Positions 16,841 to 24,452 of a stretch of DNA of 64,000 nt are shown here, piece after piece. The notes under the pieces were generated by a model. That model worked only from the letters and a program-made list of their open reading frames with translations, had not been told where the DNA came from and searched no databases. Numbering within the stretch: the first letter of the stretch is position 1; each line of letters begins with the position of its first letter. Source of the stretch: Lachnospiraceae bacterium (GTDB lineage Bacteria > Bacillota > Clostridia > Lachnospirales > Lachnospiraceae); assembly GCA_028692395.1 (NCBI GenBank), contig JAQUXP010000020.1:1-64000 (forward strand). The letters run 5' to 3'. The position numbers and the translations under genes are program-made.

Positions 16841-17824
16841 ATGTCACTTAGTAATATGCAGTATGATACGATCATGCGTGCCTATAATAAAAAACAGCTG
16901 CAGCACAGGCATATACTGGACGAACATATCCAAACTGCCTATGCGCAGATACCAAAGCTTGGGGAAATTAATGCCCGGATTGCCTCCATCAGTATCGCCA
17001 AGGCCCGGGCAAGGCTGAACAGAACCGAGGATACTACTGATCTTGCCTCCTCCATTCAGGCACTTGCCAGTCAAAGAAGGGAACTGCTGCTGACCCACGG
17101 ATTTCCTGCGGATTATCTGGAGCTTCAGTATGACTGCCCCCTCTGCCGGGATACCGGATATATCGAGAACAGGAAATGCTCCTGTTTCCGTCAGGCAGAG
17201 ATATCTCTTCTGTATGACCAGTCGAACATCCGGGATATTCTGGAAGAAGAAAACTTTTCCAAGTATTCTCTGGAGTATTATTCCCATGATCTGACGAATC
17301 AGGTCACCGGAAGCAGCTCCTACGATACCGCTGTGCAGGCACTCAAGCGCTGCCGCACATTTACAGAAACCTTTGGTGAAAATTTTGAGAACCTTTTTAT
17401 CTATGGTGACACCGGAGTAGGGAAAACTTTTCTCTCTCACTGTATCGCAAAGGATCTGATTGACCGATCCTTCTGTGTCATCTATTTTACGGCATTTGAT
17501 CTTTTTGATCTTTTTGCCAAACATACTTTTGCAACTACAGAGGAAGCCAGAGAACTCCACAGCAATATCTTCTCCTGCGACCTTCTGATTATCGATGATC
17601 TGGGAACCGAGCTTACCAACAGTTTTGTCTCCTCTCAGTTTTTCTTATGTATCAACGAACGGCTAATGCACAAAAAGTCCACCGTGATCTCGACGAATCT
17701 TTCTCTGGATCAGCTTGCAGCAACTTATTCGGAGCGGACATTTTCACGCATTTCCAGTAATTATTCTATGATCAAGCTTTTTGGTAATGATATTCGTATT
17801 CAAAAAAAATTAAACAATAAATGA
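16841..17824 (+). CDS. DnaC/DnaI-type replicative helicase loader ATPase
   Basis: A 327-aa AAA+ protein that loads the replicative helicase with the DnaD-domain partner encoded just upstream. The N-terminal part is helical, followed by a four-cysteine zinc-binding motif (CPLCRDTGYIENRKCSC) near residue 103, as in DnaI. The ATPase core has Walker A GDTGVGKTFL (~188-197), Walker B LLIIDDLGTE, sensor-1 VISTNLS and an arginine-finger region YSERTFSRI. The ribosome binding site is GGGAGG. The identification is firm; whether to call it dnaC or dnaI is a matter of convention. Confidence 0.93.
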   Translation: MSLSNMQYDTIMRAYNKKQLQHRHILDEHIQTAYAQIPKLGEINARIASISIAKARARLNRTEDTTDLASSIQALASQRRELLLTHGFPADYLELQYDCPLCRDTGYIENRKCSCFRQAEISLLYDQSNIRDILEEENFSKYSLEYYSHDLTNQVTGSSSYDTAVQALKRCRTFTETFGENFENLFIYGDTGVGKTFLSHCIAKDLIDRSFCVIYFTAFDLFDLFAKHTFATTEEARELHSNIFSCDLLIIDDLGTELTNSFVSSQFFLCINERLMHKKSTVISTNLSLDQLAATYSERTFSRISSNYSMIKLFGNDIRIQKKLNNK

Positions 17825-17845
17825 TAAAACCTAGGAGGATCCATC

Positions 17846-19030
17846 ATGAGTAAAAAAGATGAGCATTACTACGCAACACTTCCGGTTGGCCGGCTTGGAA
17901 TCATTCCACTGGAAAGCAGCAATATGCTTGGGAAAAAGGTTGATGATTTTCTGGTGAGCTGGAGGAGTGACCGTGAGCATGCTTCTTCAAGTCCGGACTT
18001 TTTGAATGAGTATCAGAGAAGTTCCTATATTATCCCTTCCCGGGTTCCTCGCTTCGGATCCGGCGAAGCAAAGGGAAATCTGATGGAATCCGTCCGTGGT
18101 GATGATATCTATATTCTTGTAGATGTCTGTAATTATGATCTGACTTACAAGTTATGCGGTCAGGTGAACCGTATGTCTCCGGATGACCACTATCAGGATC
18201 TGAAGCGAATCATCGCAGCCATTGGCGGAAAAGCCCGCCGTATTAATGTCATCATGCCATTTTTATATGAAAGCCGTCAGCATAAGCGCTCCGGGCGTGA
18301 ATCTCTGGACTGTGCACTGGCACTGCAGGAGCTGATTTCCATGGGAGTGGAGAATATTATCACTTTTGATGCCCATGACCCTCGTGTGCAAAATGCAATC
18401 CCGCTGCATGGTTTTGAAACTGTTCAGCCGGCTTATCAGTTTATCAAGAACATCCTCAGAAATGCACCGGATATGCAGCTGGACAGCGATCATCTGATGG
18501 TCATCAGTCCGGATGAGGGCGGTATGGGCCGTGCTGTCTATATGGCTAATAACCTTGGTGTGGATATGGGTATGTTTTATAAGAGACGTGATTACTCCAC
18601 CATCATTGACGGACGCAATCCAATTGTTGCCCATGAATTCCTGGGCGCAGATGTGGCTGGAAAGGATATGATTATCATCGATGATATGATTTCCTCCGGT
18701 GACAGTATGATCGAAGTGGCAACGCTTCTGAAGGAAAGAAATGCCCGCAATATCTTCCTCTGCTCCACCTTTGGTCTTTTCACCAACGGACTGGACAAGT
18801 TTGATCAGGCATATGAGCAGGGACTGTTCACCAAGGTTCTCACCACGAACCTGATCTATCAGACTCCCGAGCTGCTGGCAAAGCCATGGTATGTAAACTG
18901 TGATTTGAGCAAGTATGTGGCACTGATTATCGATACGCTGAATCACGATTCTTCCATCAGCCGCCTGCTGAATCCGGCAGACCGGATACAGAGGGTCATC
19001 ACTAAATTCAAAAACCACGAAAAGATTTAA
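17846..19030 (+). CDS. prs: Ribose-phosphate pyrophosphokinase (long form)
   Basis: Makes PRPP from ribose 5-phosphate and ATP, feeding nucleotide, histidine and NAD synthesis. At 394 aa it is about 75 residues longer than the common ~315-aa class I enzyme, mainly through a longer N-terminus and insertions. Visible are the catalytic flexible-loop region with adjacent basic residues (MFYKRRDYST), the PRPP-binding loop MIIIDDMISSGDSM, and FDAHDPRVQNAIP in place of the usual DLHxxQIQGFF. It follows the helicase loader by 21 bp with AGGAGG, so replication loading and precursor supply may share a transcript. Repeat A lies just downstream. Confidence 0.88.
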   Translation: MSKKDEHYYATLPVGRLGIIPLESSNMLGKKVDDFLVSWRSDREHASSSPDFLNEYQRSSYIIPSRVPRFGSGEAKGNLMESVRGDDIYILVDVCNYDLTYKLCGQVNRMSPDDHYQDLKRIIAAIGGKARRINVIMPFLYESRQHKRSGRESLDCALALQELISMGVENIITFDAHDPRVQNAIPLHGFETVQPAYQFIKNILRNAPDMQLDSDHLMVISPDEGGMGRAVYMANNLGVDMGMFYKRRDYSTIIDGRNPIVAHEFLGADVAGKDMIIIDDMISSGDSMIEVATLLKERNARNIFLCSTFGLFTNGLDKFDQAYEQGLFTKVLTTNLIYQTPELLAKPWYVNCDLSKYVALIIDTLNHDSSISRLLNPADRIQRVITKFKNHEKI

Positions 19031-19047
19031 GGATGTGAAGGGCGGAG

Positions 19048-19323
19048 GCTTTTTGCAGGCGACCGCTGGGCAGCGCCCCAGGGAGCCAAAGGCCGGTAGG
19101 GCTGCAGGACACGGTTTCGGAGTCCAAGAGCATGCTCGGAAGAATAGATTTTGCTAAATACGTAAGAGGTCAGCACAAACTCGTTTCACTCAAACAGTGT
19201 GCTGACCTCTTACAACGCAAATCTATTTTTCTGGCATGCTTAGGACTCCTGCAAATGTGTTCTGCAGCCCTACCGGCCTTTGGCTCCCTGGGGCGGCTGC
19301 CCAGCGGTCGCCTGCAAAAAGCT
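19048..19323 (+). repeat. Large palindromic element, copy A (276 bp)
   Basis: A very long imperfect palindrome between two convergent genes. The conserved core (19114-19257, 144 bp) starts with GTTTCGGAGTCCAAGAGCAT and ends with AGGACTCCTGCAAATG. Its inner stem (GTAAGAGGTCAGCAC and complement) is a perfect 15 bp around the loop AAACTCGTTTCACTCAAACA. Outside the core, arms of about 65 bp specific to this site (GCAGGCGACCGCTGGGCAGC, CCAAAGGCCGGTAGGGCTGC) extend the palindrome. Three further copies lie at 46028, 47767 and 60440. Confidence 0.9.
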
Positions 19324-19365
19324 TTGATTGTGGTGGGGCCGGGAGGGCAGGCAAAGAAAGTGGAC

Positions 19366-19426
19366 GGGTGGCGGGCAAAGATAGCGACTGGGTGGCGGGC
19401 AAAGATAGTGGCTGGGTGGTCGAGGG
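19366..19426 (+). repeat. G-rich 24-bp tandem repeat, about 2.5 units
   Basis: Two full units beginning GGGTGGCGGGCAAAGATAG (19366-19389 and 19390-19413) and a partial third (GGGTGGTCGAGGG). G-runs on the plus strand continue upstream (GTGGGGCCGGGAGGG, from ~19332). It lies directly at the 3' end of the YhaN-like gene. No function is known; G-quadruplex formation is possible. Confidence 0.7.
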
Positions 19427-20956
19427 TTATAATGTGATTTTGTGGTAGGGGATGTTGAGGCGTTTTAGGGACTCTTCTTCTCGTCTTTGGCAGGTGAAGA
19501 TCAGGATCTGGCCGCCTCGCAGGGAAAGCCACTTTAAAGCCTCTGTGAGGCGTTTTTCATCGTACATGGCAAATACTTCATCCAGCAGAAGGGGAAGGGG
19601 CTCTTCCTGACACAGTATCTCTGTGACGGCCATGCGGAGGGAGAAGTATACCTGTTCTACGGTTCCACGGCTTACTTTGTTCAAAGGGACATAGGTTTCG
19701 CCTGTATGAAGACCAATCTCCATCTGTTCATCGATGCTTACCATCTGGTATTTGCCATCGGTGAGCTGTCTTAACACTTCGGAGGTTTTCTGGCGGATGC
19801 TTCCGCTGATCTGTCCCTGCATACTCTGGGCAATTTCTCGAATCTCATGCATGGCAATCTCCAGAGCTTCTGTTTCCTCATCATACACGGTCTTTCTGTT
19901 TAACAGATCTGTAAATTCCAGCTGCTGTTCCAGCATTCGACTCCTGGTTTCCGTTCCCTCTTCCAGTTCTTTTTTCAGATATTCAATATTCCACTGCAGC
20001 TGCCTCATATGATTGGTATGCTCATCTGCCACCGGCAGATGCTGTTCTCTGGAATGCCGCCAGATCTTCCAGGCAATAGTTGCAAGACCCAGAATCACGA
20101 TAACAAGACATACTCTTACGATAAAGCGGTCAACACGGAAGAGCTGCATCAGACAGACCGCACTTAGAAACAATGCCAGTATGATACAGCCATACAGGAT
20201 CTTTTTATTTTCCCCCAGATGGCGTAACGCCCTGGATACTTCTTTCTTCGGTACATCCCGATAGAACATCTCCTGCTTTAACTCCGCTGTATTCTGTTCC
20301 AGACTCTCCTGCTTTTTTGCCTGTTCCTCTTCCAGATAGGAAATACGGGCAGAAAGCCCTGCTTCCTCCTGGCTTTGTTTTTCCAGATACTCCCGCTTCT
20401 TTGCTTCCTGCTCTTTCTGTTTTTTCTTCAAGATAGCGATGGCATCCTCCAGGTTCAGTTCTCCATCACTGCTTCCCTGGTAATTGGCTATATAATTGCG
20501 AAGCTCTGCAGCCAGTCCATCATCTGTCTGACTTTTCAGCTGTCCGATAGATACCGTGTTGTCGTAAACACTCTCACTGATTCCACCCAGCAGCATTTTC
20601 AAATCTCCGTCTTCCAGGGAAAGCAGTTCTCCATCCGTGACGCAGACCAGTTGTGCTCTGGGTTCTCCCCGGTAAAAGTTTCGCTCCAGGCGAAAGAGCT
20701 TTCCGCCGCTTTCAAAGCTCACACTTCCTGCGTAAAATGTCGGATTCTCCCATGGTTCAAAGCGGCTGTAGGCATCCTGTCTGGCTGCTCGTCCACGCTG
20801 TTTTTTCATACCAAAGAGCATGCTCCTGATATAGGAATGCAGCGTTGATTTCCCACTCTCATTTTCACCGTAGATCAGATTGATGCCATCCTGAAGCTGG
20901 ATGGTTTTCTGATGAAAAACGCCAAAATTTTTGATGTTTAATTCTTTCAGTCTCAT
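19427..20956 (-). CDS. YhaN-like AAA ATPase with central membrane segments
   Basis: A 509-aa SMC/Rad50-like ATPase. It has Walker A YGENESGKSTLHSY (~residue 35), a first coiled coil (~150-240), two hydrophobic helices (ILYGCIILALFLSAVCLM and VCLVIVILGLATIAW, ~250-295) set in the middle, a second coiled coil, then the ABC-type signature KVSRGTVEQVYFSLRMA, Walker B PLLLDEVFAMYDE and a C-terminal RGGQILIFTCQRREE. It lies 3 bp after a Mre11/SbcD-like nuclease gene, as the yhaO-yhaN pair does in Bacillus. It is much shorter than B. subtilis YhaN. A DNA end-processing role at the membrane is inferred. Confidence 0.82.
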   Translation of the reverse strand: MRLKELNIKNFGVFHQKTIQLQDGINLIYGENESGKSTLHSYIRSMLFGMKKQRGRAARQDAYSRFEPWENPTFYAGSVSFESGGKLFRLERNFYRGEPRAQLVCVTDGELLSLEDGDLKMLLGGISESVYDNTVSIGQLKSQTDDGLAAELRNYIANYQGSSDGELNLEDAIAILKKKQKEQEAKKREYLEKQSQEEAGLSARISYLEEEQAKKQESLEQNTAELKQEMFYRDVPKKEVSRALRHLGENKKILYGCIILALFLSAVCLMQLFRVDRFIVRVCLVIVILGLATIAWKIWRHSREQHLPVADEHTNHMRQLQWNIEYLKKELEEGTETRSRMLEQQLEFTDLLNRKTVYDEETEALEIAMHEIREIAQSMQGQISGSIRQKTSEVLRQLTDGKYQMVSIDEQMEIGLHTGETYVPLNKVSRGTVEQVYFSLRMAVTEILCQEEPLPLLLDEVFAMYDEKRLTEALKWLSLRGGQILIFTCQRREEESLKRLNIPYHKITL

Positions 20957-20959
20957 CGG

Positions 20960-22006
20960 TTACCTCTTCGCCTCCAGTAATGCTTCCAGTCCATAGTACA
21001 GTGCCTTCTTCTCCACTCCTTCGCTTCCCTGCAGTCGACGGATATAAGCGCCGATCAGAGTTCCGTCATACATCTCCAGCAGCTCTTCCAGATGATAAGC
21101 CGGATGAGACAGATCCCGTGTTCTCACACAGCGTCCCAGCTTTCCAAGGGAAACAAGATCAAATTCCATACCTGGTGCTCTCTCGCCGGTAAGACGAAGG
21201 TGATAGATATTGTTCTCTCCCTCTGCGTGGATCTGTTCTTTGATCTGCTGCTCCAGGGAAAGCTGTGTGGTTTCCTCTGTAATCTTCTCTTCCAGAAGAC
21301 GATATTCGCATACTGCAGACTTTCGGAATCTGGCAGCAGCCTTGCCTCCCTTCATCTCCACAAACATGTACCCGTGAGGGCCCATATCATTACAGTCGAT
21401 GGGTTCCAGGGCTCCTGCGTAGGAGATCAAGTTCTCACAAAAAATCTGGGGTTTGTGGATGTGTCCCAGCGCCACGTAAGTAAAACCCGCAGCTGCCAGC
21501 TCTCTTTGAGAAAATGGTGCATGCTTTTCGTCTCCACCATGAGCCATAAGGATATGGTAGGTCTGATCGCCAAAAGGATGTGCATTCTTATATGGATTTT
21601 CTTTCATTTCCTGCGTATGATAGCTGCATCCATAGACCGCTGTATCCAGCTCCGGAAAAACCGCCTTCTGGCAGCTTTTCTGCCAGAGTCCCGTCACATT
21701 AGTGCTCCAGGAATACCCTTCACAGTAATTGCCTTTCCGCAGATAATCGTGATTACCCGCTGTCAGCACAACCTGCGTATCAGGTATTGTCTGAAAAAGA
21801 TAATCTACCTCACGTATTTCCCGCAGCAGTGGGACACGGTGAAACAGATCCCCCGCAATCAGCAGAAGATCTACTTTTTCCTTTTTGCAAACCTGAATAA
21901 GGTGCCGAAAAGAATTCCAGATATCTTCTGCCCGCTCTTTACTCCATGGATATCCCACATCCGGTTCGGCACCCAGATGGATGTCCGCTGTATGAATCAT
22001 CTTCAT
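20960..22006 (-). CDS. Metallophosphoesterase, SbcD/YhaO-like DNA exonuclease
   Basis: A 348-aa Mre11-family calcineurin-like phosphoesterase. The metal-binding motifs appear in order: HTADIHLG (residues ~4-11), LLLIAGDLFHR, VVLTAGNHDYLRKG, MAHGG and ALGHIHKPQ. A C-terminal capping region follows (~250-348). It is encoded 3 bp upstream of the SMC-like ATPase gene, so the two probably form a nuclease-ATPase complex that processes DNA ends. The identification of the fold is certain; its precise role is inferred from the pairing. Confidence 0.9.
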   Translation of the reverse strand: MKMIHTADIHLGAEPDVGYPWSKERAEDIWNSFRHLIQVCKKEKVDLLLIAGDLFHRVPLLREIREVDYLFQTIPDTQVVLTAGNHDYLRKGNYCEGYSWSTNVTGLWQKSCQKAVFPELDTAVYGCSYHTQEMKENPYKNAHPFGDQTYHILMAHGGDEKHAPFSQRELAAAGFTYVALGHIHKPQIFCENLISYAGALEPIDCNDMGPHGYMFVEMKGGKAAARFRKSAVCEYRLLEEKITEETTQLSLEQQIKEQIHAEGENNIYHLRLTGERAPGMEFDLVSLGKLGRCVRTRDLSHPAYHLEELLEMYDGTLIGAYIRRLQGSEGVEKKALYYGLEALLEAKR

Positions 22007-22029
22007 GTTTTACACCAATCCTTCCAGAT

Positions 22030-22080
22030 AAAAAAGGACTGCCGCACCTCAGGTCCCGGGACCCGAAGTGCAACAGCCCC
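22030..22080 (-). terminator. Terminator of asnS
   Basis: On the minus strand a stem beginning GGGGCTGTTGCACTTC, with its G-U-containing complement, ends in TTTTTT. It starts 10 bp after the asnS stop. The same GGGGCTGTTGCAC sequence forms the outer stem base of repeat C at 47767. Confidence 0.85.
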
Positions 22081-22089
22081 TTCTGATAT

Positions 22090-23481
22090 TTAGAGTTCGC
22101 AGTTTCCAACCGTACGGGGAAATGGAATCACGTCGCGAATATTTCCCATACCGGTCAGGTACATCACGCAGCGTTCAAACCCGAGTCCGAATCCCGCATG
22201 GCGGGTGGAACCATATTTACGAAGGTCCAGATAGAAATCATAATCTTCTGTATTCAGGTCCAGCTCTTTCATACGGTTCTCCAGTTTTTCGTAATCATCC
22301 TCTCTCTGACTTCCTCCGATGATTTCTCCAATTCCAGGAACGAGGCAGTCCATAGCGGCAACTGTCTTATTGTCTTCATTCATCTTCATATAGAAGGCTT
22401 TGATCTCCTTCGGATAATCTGTCACGAAGACCGGACGTTTATAAATTTTTTCTGTGAGATAACGCTCATGCTCTGTCTGCAAATCACAGCCCCAGAACAC
22501 TTTATAATCAAATTCCTCATTATGTTTTTCCAGAATCTCAATGGCTTCTGTATAAGTAACACGTCCAAAGTCGGAACCTGCCACATGCTCCAGACGCTCC
22601 AGCAGTCCTTTGTCCACAAAAGAATTAAAGAAGCTAATCTCCTGGGGAGCATGCTCAAGCACATAACGAATAACATATTTGAGCATGTCCTCTGCCAGTT
22701 CCATATTATCTTCCAGATCTGCGAATGCCACCTCCGGCTCGATCATCCAGAATTCTGCCGCATGGCGTGTAGTGTTGGAATTCTCAGCACGAAAGGTTGG
22801 TCCAAAGGTATAGATCTTTCTAAATGCCTGGGCAAAGGTTTCTCCATCCAGCTGTCCGCTTACGGTAAGATTCGTCATCTTTCCAAAGAAATCCTCGCTG
22901 TAATCTACTGCTCCATCCTTCTGTCTGGGCAGATCCTTCATATCCAGTGTGGTAACCTGGAACATTTCCCCTGCACCTTCACAGTCACTTCCGGTAATTA
23001 ACGGAGTATTGACATAGACAAAATCCCGTTCCTGAAAGAACTGATGAATGGCAAATGCTGCCAGGGAACGTACACGGAATACTGCCTGGAAGGTGTTTGT
23101 TCTTGGACGCAGATGCTGAATCGTACGAAGGAACTCCAGAGAATGGCGTTTCTTCTGAAGCGGATAATCAGATGCGGATGCACCTTCTACTTCCACGCTC
23201 TCAGCCTGAATCTCAAATGGCTGCTTCGCATCCGGAGTTGCCACCAAGGTTCCCTTGACAATCACTGCAGCGCCTACATTCAGACGAGAAATATCTGCAA
23301 AGTTCTCCATGGTATCATGGTAAACCACCTGCAGAGTCTCAAAATAGGTTCCGTCATGCAGCACAACAAATCCAAAGCTTTTGGAATCACGCACACTGCG
23401 CACCCATCCGCCTACTGTCACTTCTTTATTCAAATACTGCTCTCTGTTCTTATAGATTTCACGTACCGTAGTAAGGTTCAT
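22090..23481 (-). CDS. asnS: Asparaginyl-tRNA synthetase
   Basis: Charges tRNA-Asn with asparagine; cytosolic class IIb aminoacyl-tRNA synthetase. The 463-aa protein has the N-terminal OB-fold anticodon-binding domain ([21 protein letters not shown]), class II motif 1 around [15 protein letters not shown], motif 2 [22 protein letters not shown], and motif 3 [15 protein letters not shown] near the C-terminus. ENSNT in motif 2 and the overall length separate it from AspS. It stands alone with its own promoter and terminator, and a 27-bp hairpin repeat sits in its short leader. Confidence 0.96.
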   Translation of the reverse strand: MNLTTVREIYKNREQYLNKEVTVGGWVRSVRDSKSFGFVVLHDGTYFETLQVVYHDTMENFADISRLNVGAAVIVKGTLVATPDAKQPFEIQAESVEVEGASASDYPLQKKRHSLEFLRTIQHLRPRTNTFQAVFRVRSLAAFAIHQFFQERDFVYVNTPLITGSDCEGAGEMFQVTTLDMKDLPRQKDGAVDYSEDFFGKMTNLTVSGQLDGETFAQAFRKIYTFGPTFRAENSNTTRHAAEFWMIEPEVAFADLEDNMELAEDMLKYVIRYVLEHAPQEISFFNSFVDKGLLERLEHVAGSDFGRVTYTEAIEILEKHNEEFDYKVFWGCDLQTEHERYLTEKIYKRPVFVTDYPKEIKAFYMKMNEDNKTVAAMDCLVPGIGEIIGGSQREDDYEKLENRMKELDLNTEDYDFYLDLRKYGSTRHAGFGLGFERCVMYLTGMGNIRDVIPFPRTVGNCEL

Positions 23482-23504
23482 GGTTATCCCCCTTATTTAA
23501 ATTT

Positions 23505-23531
23505 GTGACTGTTCAGTACCTGAACAGTTAC
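23505..23531. repeat. 27-bp hairpin repeat, copy 3 (asnS leader)
   Basis: GTGACTGTTCAG-TAC-CTGAACAGTTAC, an almost perfect palindrome in the transcribed leader of asnS, 24 bp before the start codon and ahead of the ribosome binding site. Confidence 0.75.
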
Positions 23532-23550
23532 TTTTGATGATAATTATTTA

Positions 23551-23579
23551 ATTATAACCGTTTAGAGGTGCAAAGGCAA
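23551..23579 (-). promoter_or_regulatory. Promoter of asnS
   Basis: On the minus strand: TTGCCT (23574-23579), a 17-bp spacer and a perfect TATAAT (23551-23556), about 70 bp before the start codon. Confidence 0.6.
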
Positions 23580-23625
23580 GTCCCTCTCCTGTTTTTTCCG
23601 GTATATCGGACATATTGTATTTCAT

Positions 23626-23653
23626 TTTCACATCTGAATTATTTTTTCTGTTT
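23626..23653. repeat. 28-bp direct repeat, left copy, flanking the glycan cluster
   Basis: CACATCTGAATTATTTTTTC followed by TGTTTCTG is identical over 28 bp to 39932-39959. Flanking bases differ, apart from an AG two bases after the right end. It may be the attachment or target-site copy left by insertion of the 16.3-kb segment between the two copies. Confidence 0.75.
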
Positions 23654-23663
23654 CTGTAGGACA

Positions 23664-23706
23664 AGAAACCAGTCATCAGATTTTAAAATTCTGGTGACTG
23701 GTTTCT
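23664..23706 (-). terminator. Terminator at the end of the glycan operon
   Basis: A hairpin formed by AGAAACCAGTCA and CAGA with their complements (one bulge) around ATTTTAAAAT-like loop sequence, 36 bp after the lyxose isomerase-like stop. The T-run is weak. Confidence 0.55.
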
Positions 23707-23741
23707 ATGTGTTTCTACTTCTATTGTTTAAATCTTCGTCC

Positions 23742-24434
23742 CTACAGCCCCCTGACGTATTTTACATAATCCTTAAAAATCAGGTGTCTCGGCTCCTCAT
23801 CCTCCTCAAGAACCGGAATTCTGTCCTTTGCCTCAAGGAAACGGTTGTCTATCATGTCATCATTTGTGGTGGAAACCTCAAAAAGCATTACTTTTCCGCT
23901 TCCCTTTTCACCCTGCCAGCGGTGATACTGTCCTGGTGACAAAGTGATGCTCTCACCCGGATGTAGTGTGACACAGCCACCTGCTGGAATTGTGACCCTC
24001 CGTCCATCGATTTTCACAGTCACATCCGTATTGGCAAACTGCTCCTGTTCATCGGAATTATATAACTGCAGAATCAGATTTCCGCCGCCCCGATTTATGA
24101 TATCCTCCATCTTGCTCCAATGGAAATGATAAGGGAGCTCCTGACCATCCTCCACCAGAAGGAGTTTTTCCGCATAAGGTTTAGGATAGAGATCCTTACG
24201 GTTAAAATTTCCATTTCGAAAAGTGAATACCAGTAGACCGCAGGTTTTGAAATCTCCACTGCCAAAATCTGTGACATCCCAGCCTAACATATTATCTGCA
24301 AGCTCACGGCTTTCCTCCCCCAAAGAAGTCCATACTTCTGGTTTCCATTTGGCAAATGGAGGAAATACCAGTCCTTTTTCTTCCGTAAATGCAATTGCTT
24401 CTTCTATAATTTTATTAATCTCAGAACGTTTCAT
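23742..24434 (-). CDS. D-lyxose ketol-isomerase family protein
   Basis: A 230-aa cupin-fold protein of the D-lyxose isomerase family, which interconverts D-lyxose and D-xylulose and often D-mannose and D-fructose. The family pattern is visible: PPFAKWKPEVW near residue 20, WDVTDFGSGDF, the metal-ligand region ELPYHFHWSKMEDI, and SPGQYHRWQGEKG with another histidine ligand. It is the last gene of the glycan operon, 18 bp after the GH63-like gene, consistent with feeding a released sugar into central metabolism. Which sugar is used in vivo is unknown. Confidence 0.85.
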   Translation of the reverse strand: MKRSEINKIIEEAIAFTEEKGLVFPPFAKWKPEVWTSLGEESRELADNMLGWDVTDFGSGDFKTCGLLVFTFRNGNFNRKDLYPKPYAEKLLLVEDGQELPYHFHWSKMEDIINRGGGNLILQLYNSDEQEQFANTDVTVKIDGRRVTIPAGGCVTLHPGESITLSPGQYHRWQGEKGSGKVMLFEVSTTNDDMIDNRFLEAKDRIPVLEEDEEPRHLIFKDYVKYVRGL

Positions 24435-24452
24435 AATATAGCTACCTCTCTC

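Noticed and set aside
19366-19426. Tandem repeat as a CRISPR array
   Set aside because: The units abut with no spacers, there are only ~2.5 units, and no cas genes are in the window.
19132-19437. Short open frames across the palindromic elements (with KLVSLKQCA-like residues)
   Set aside because: They lie wholly in palindromic repeats, similar frames arise in copy C from the repeat sequence itself, and none has a ribosome binding site.
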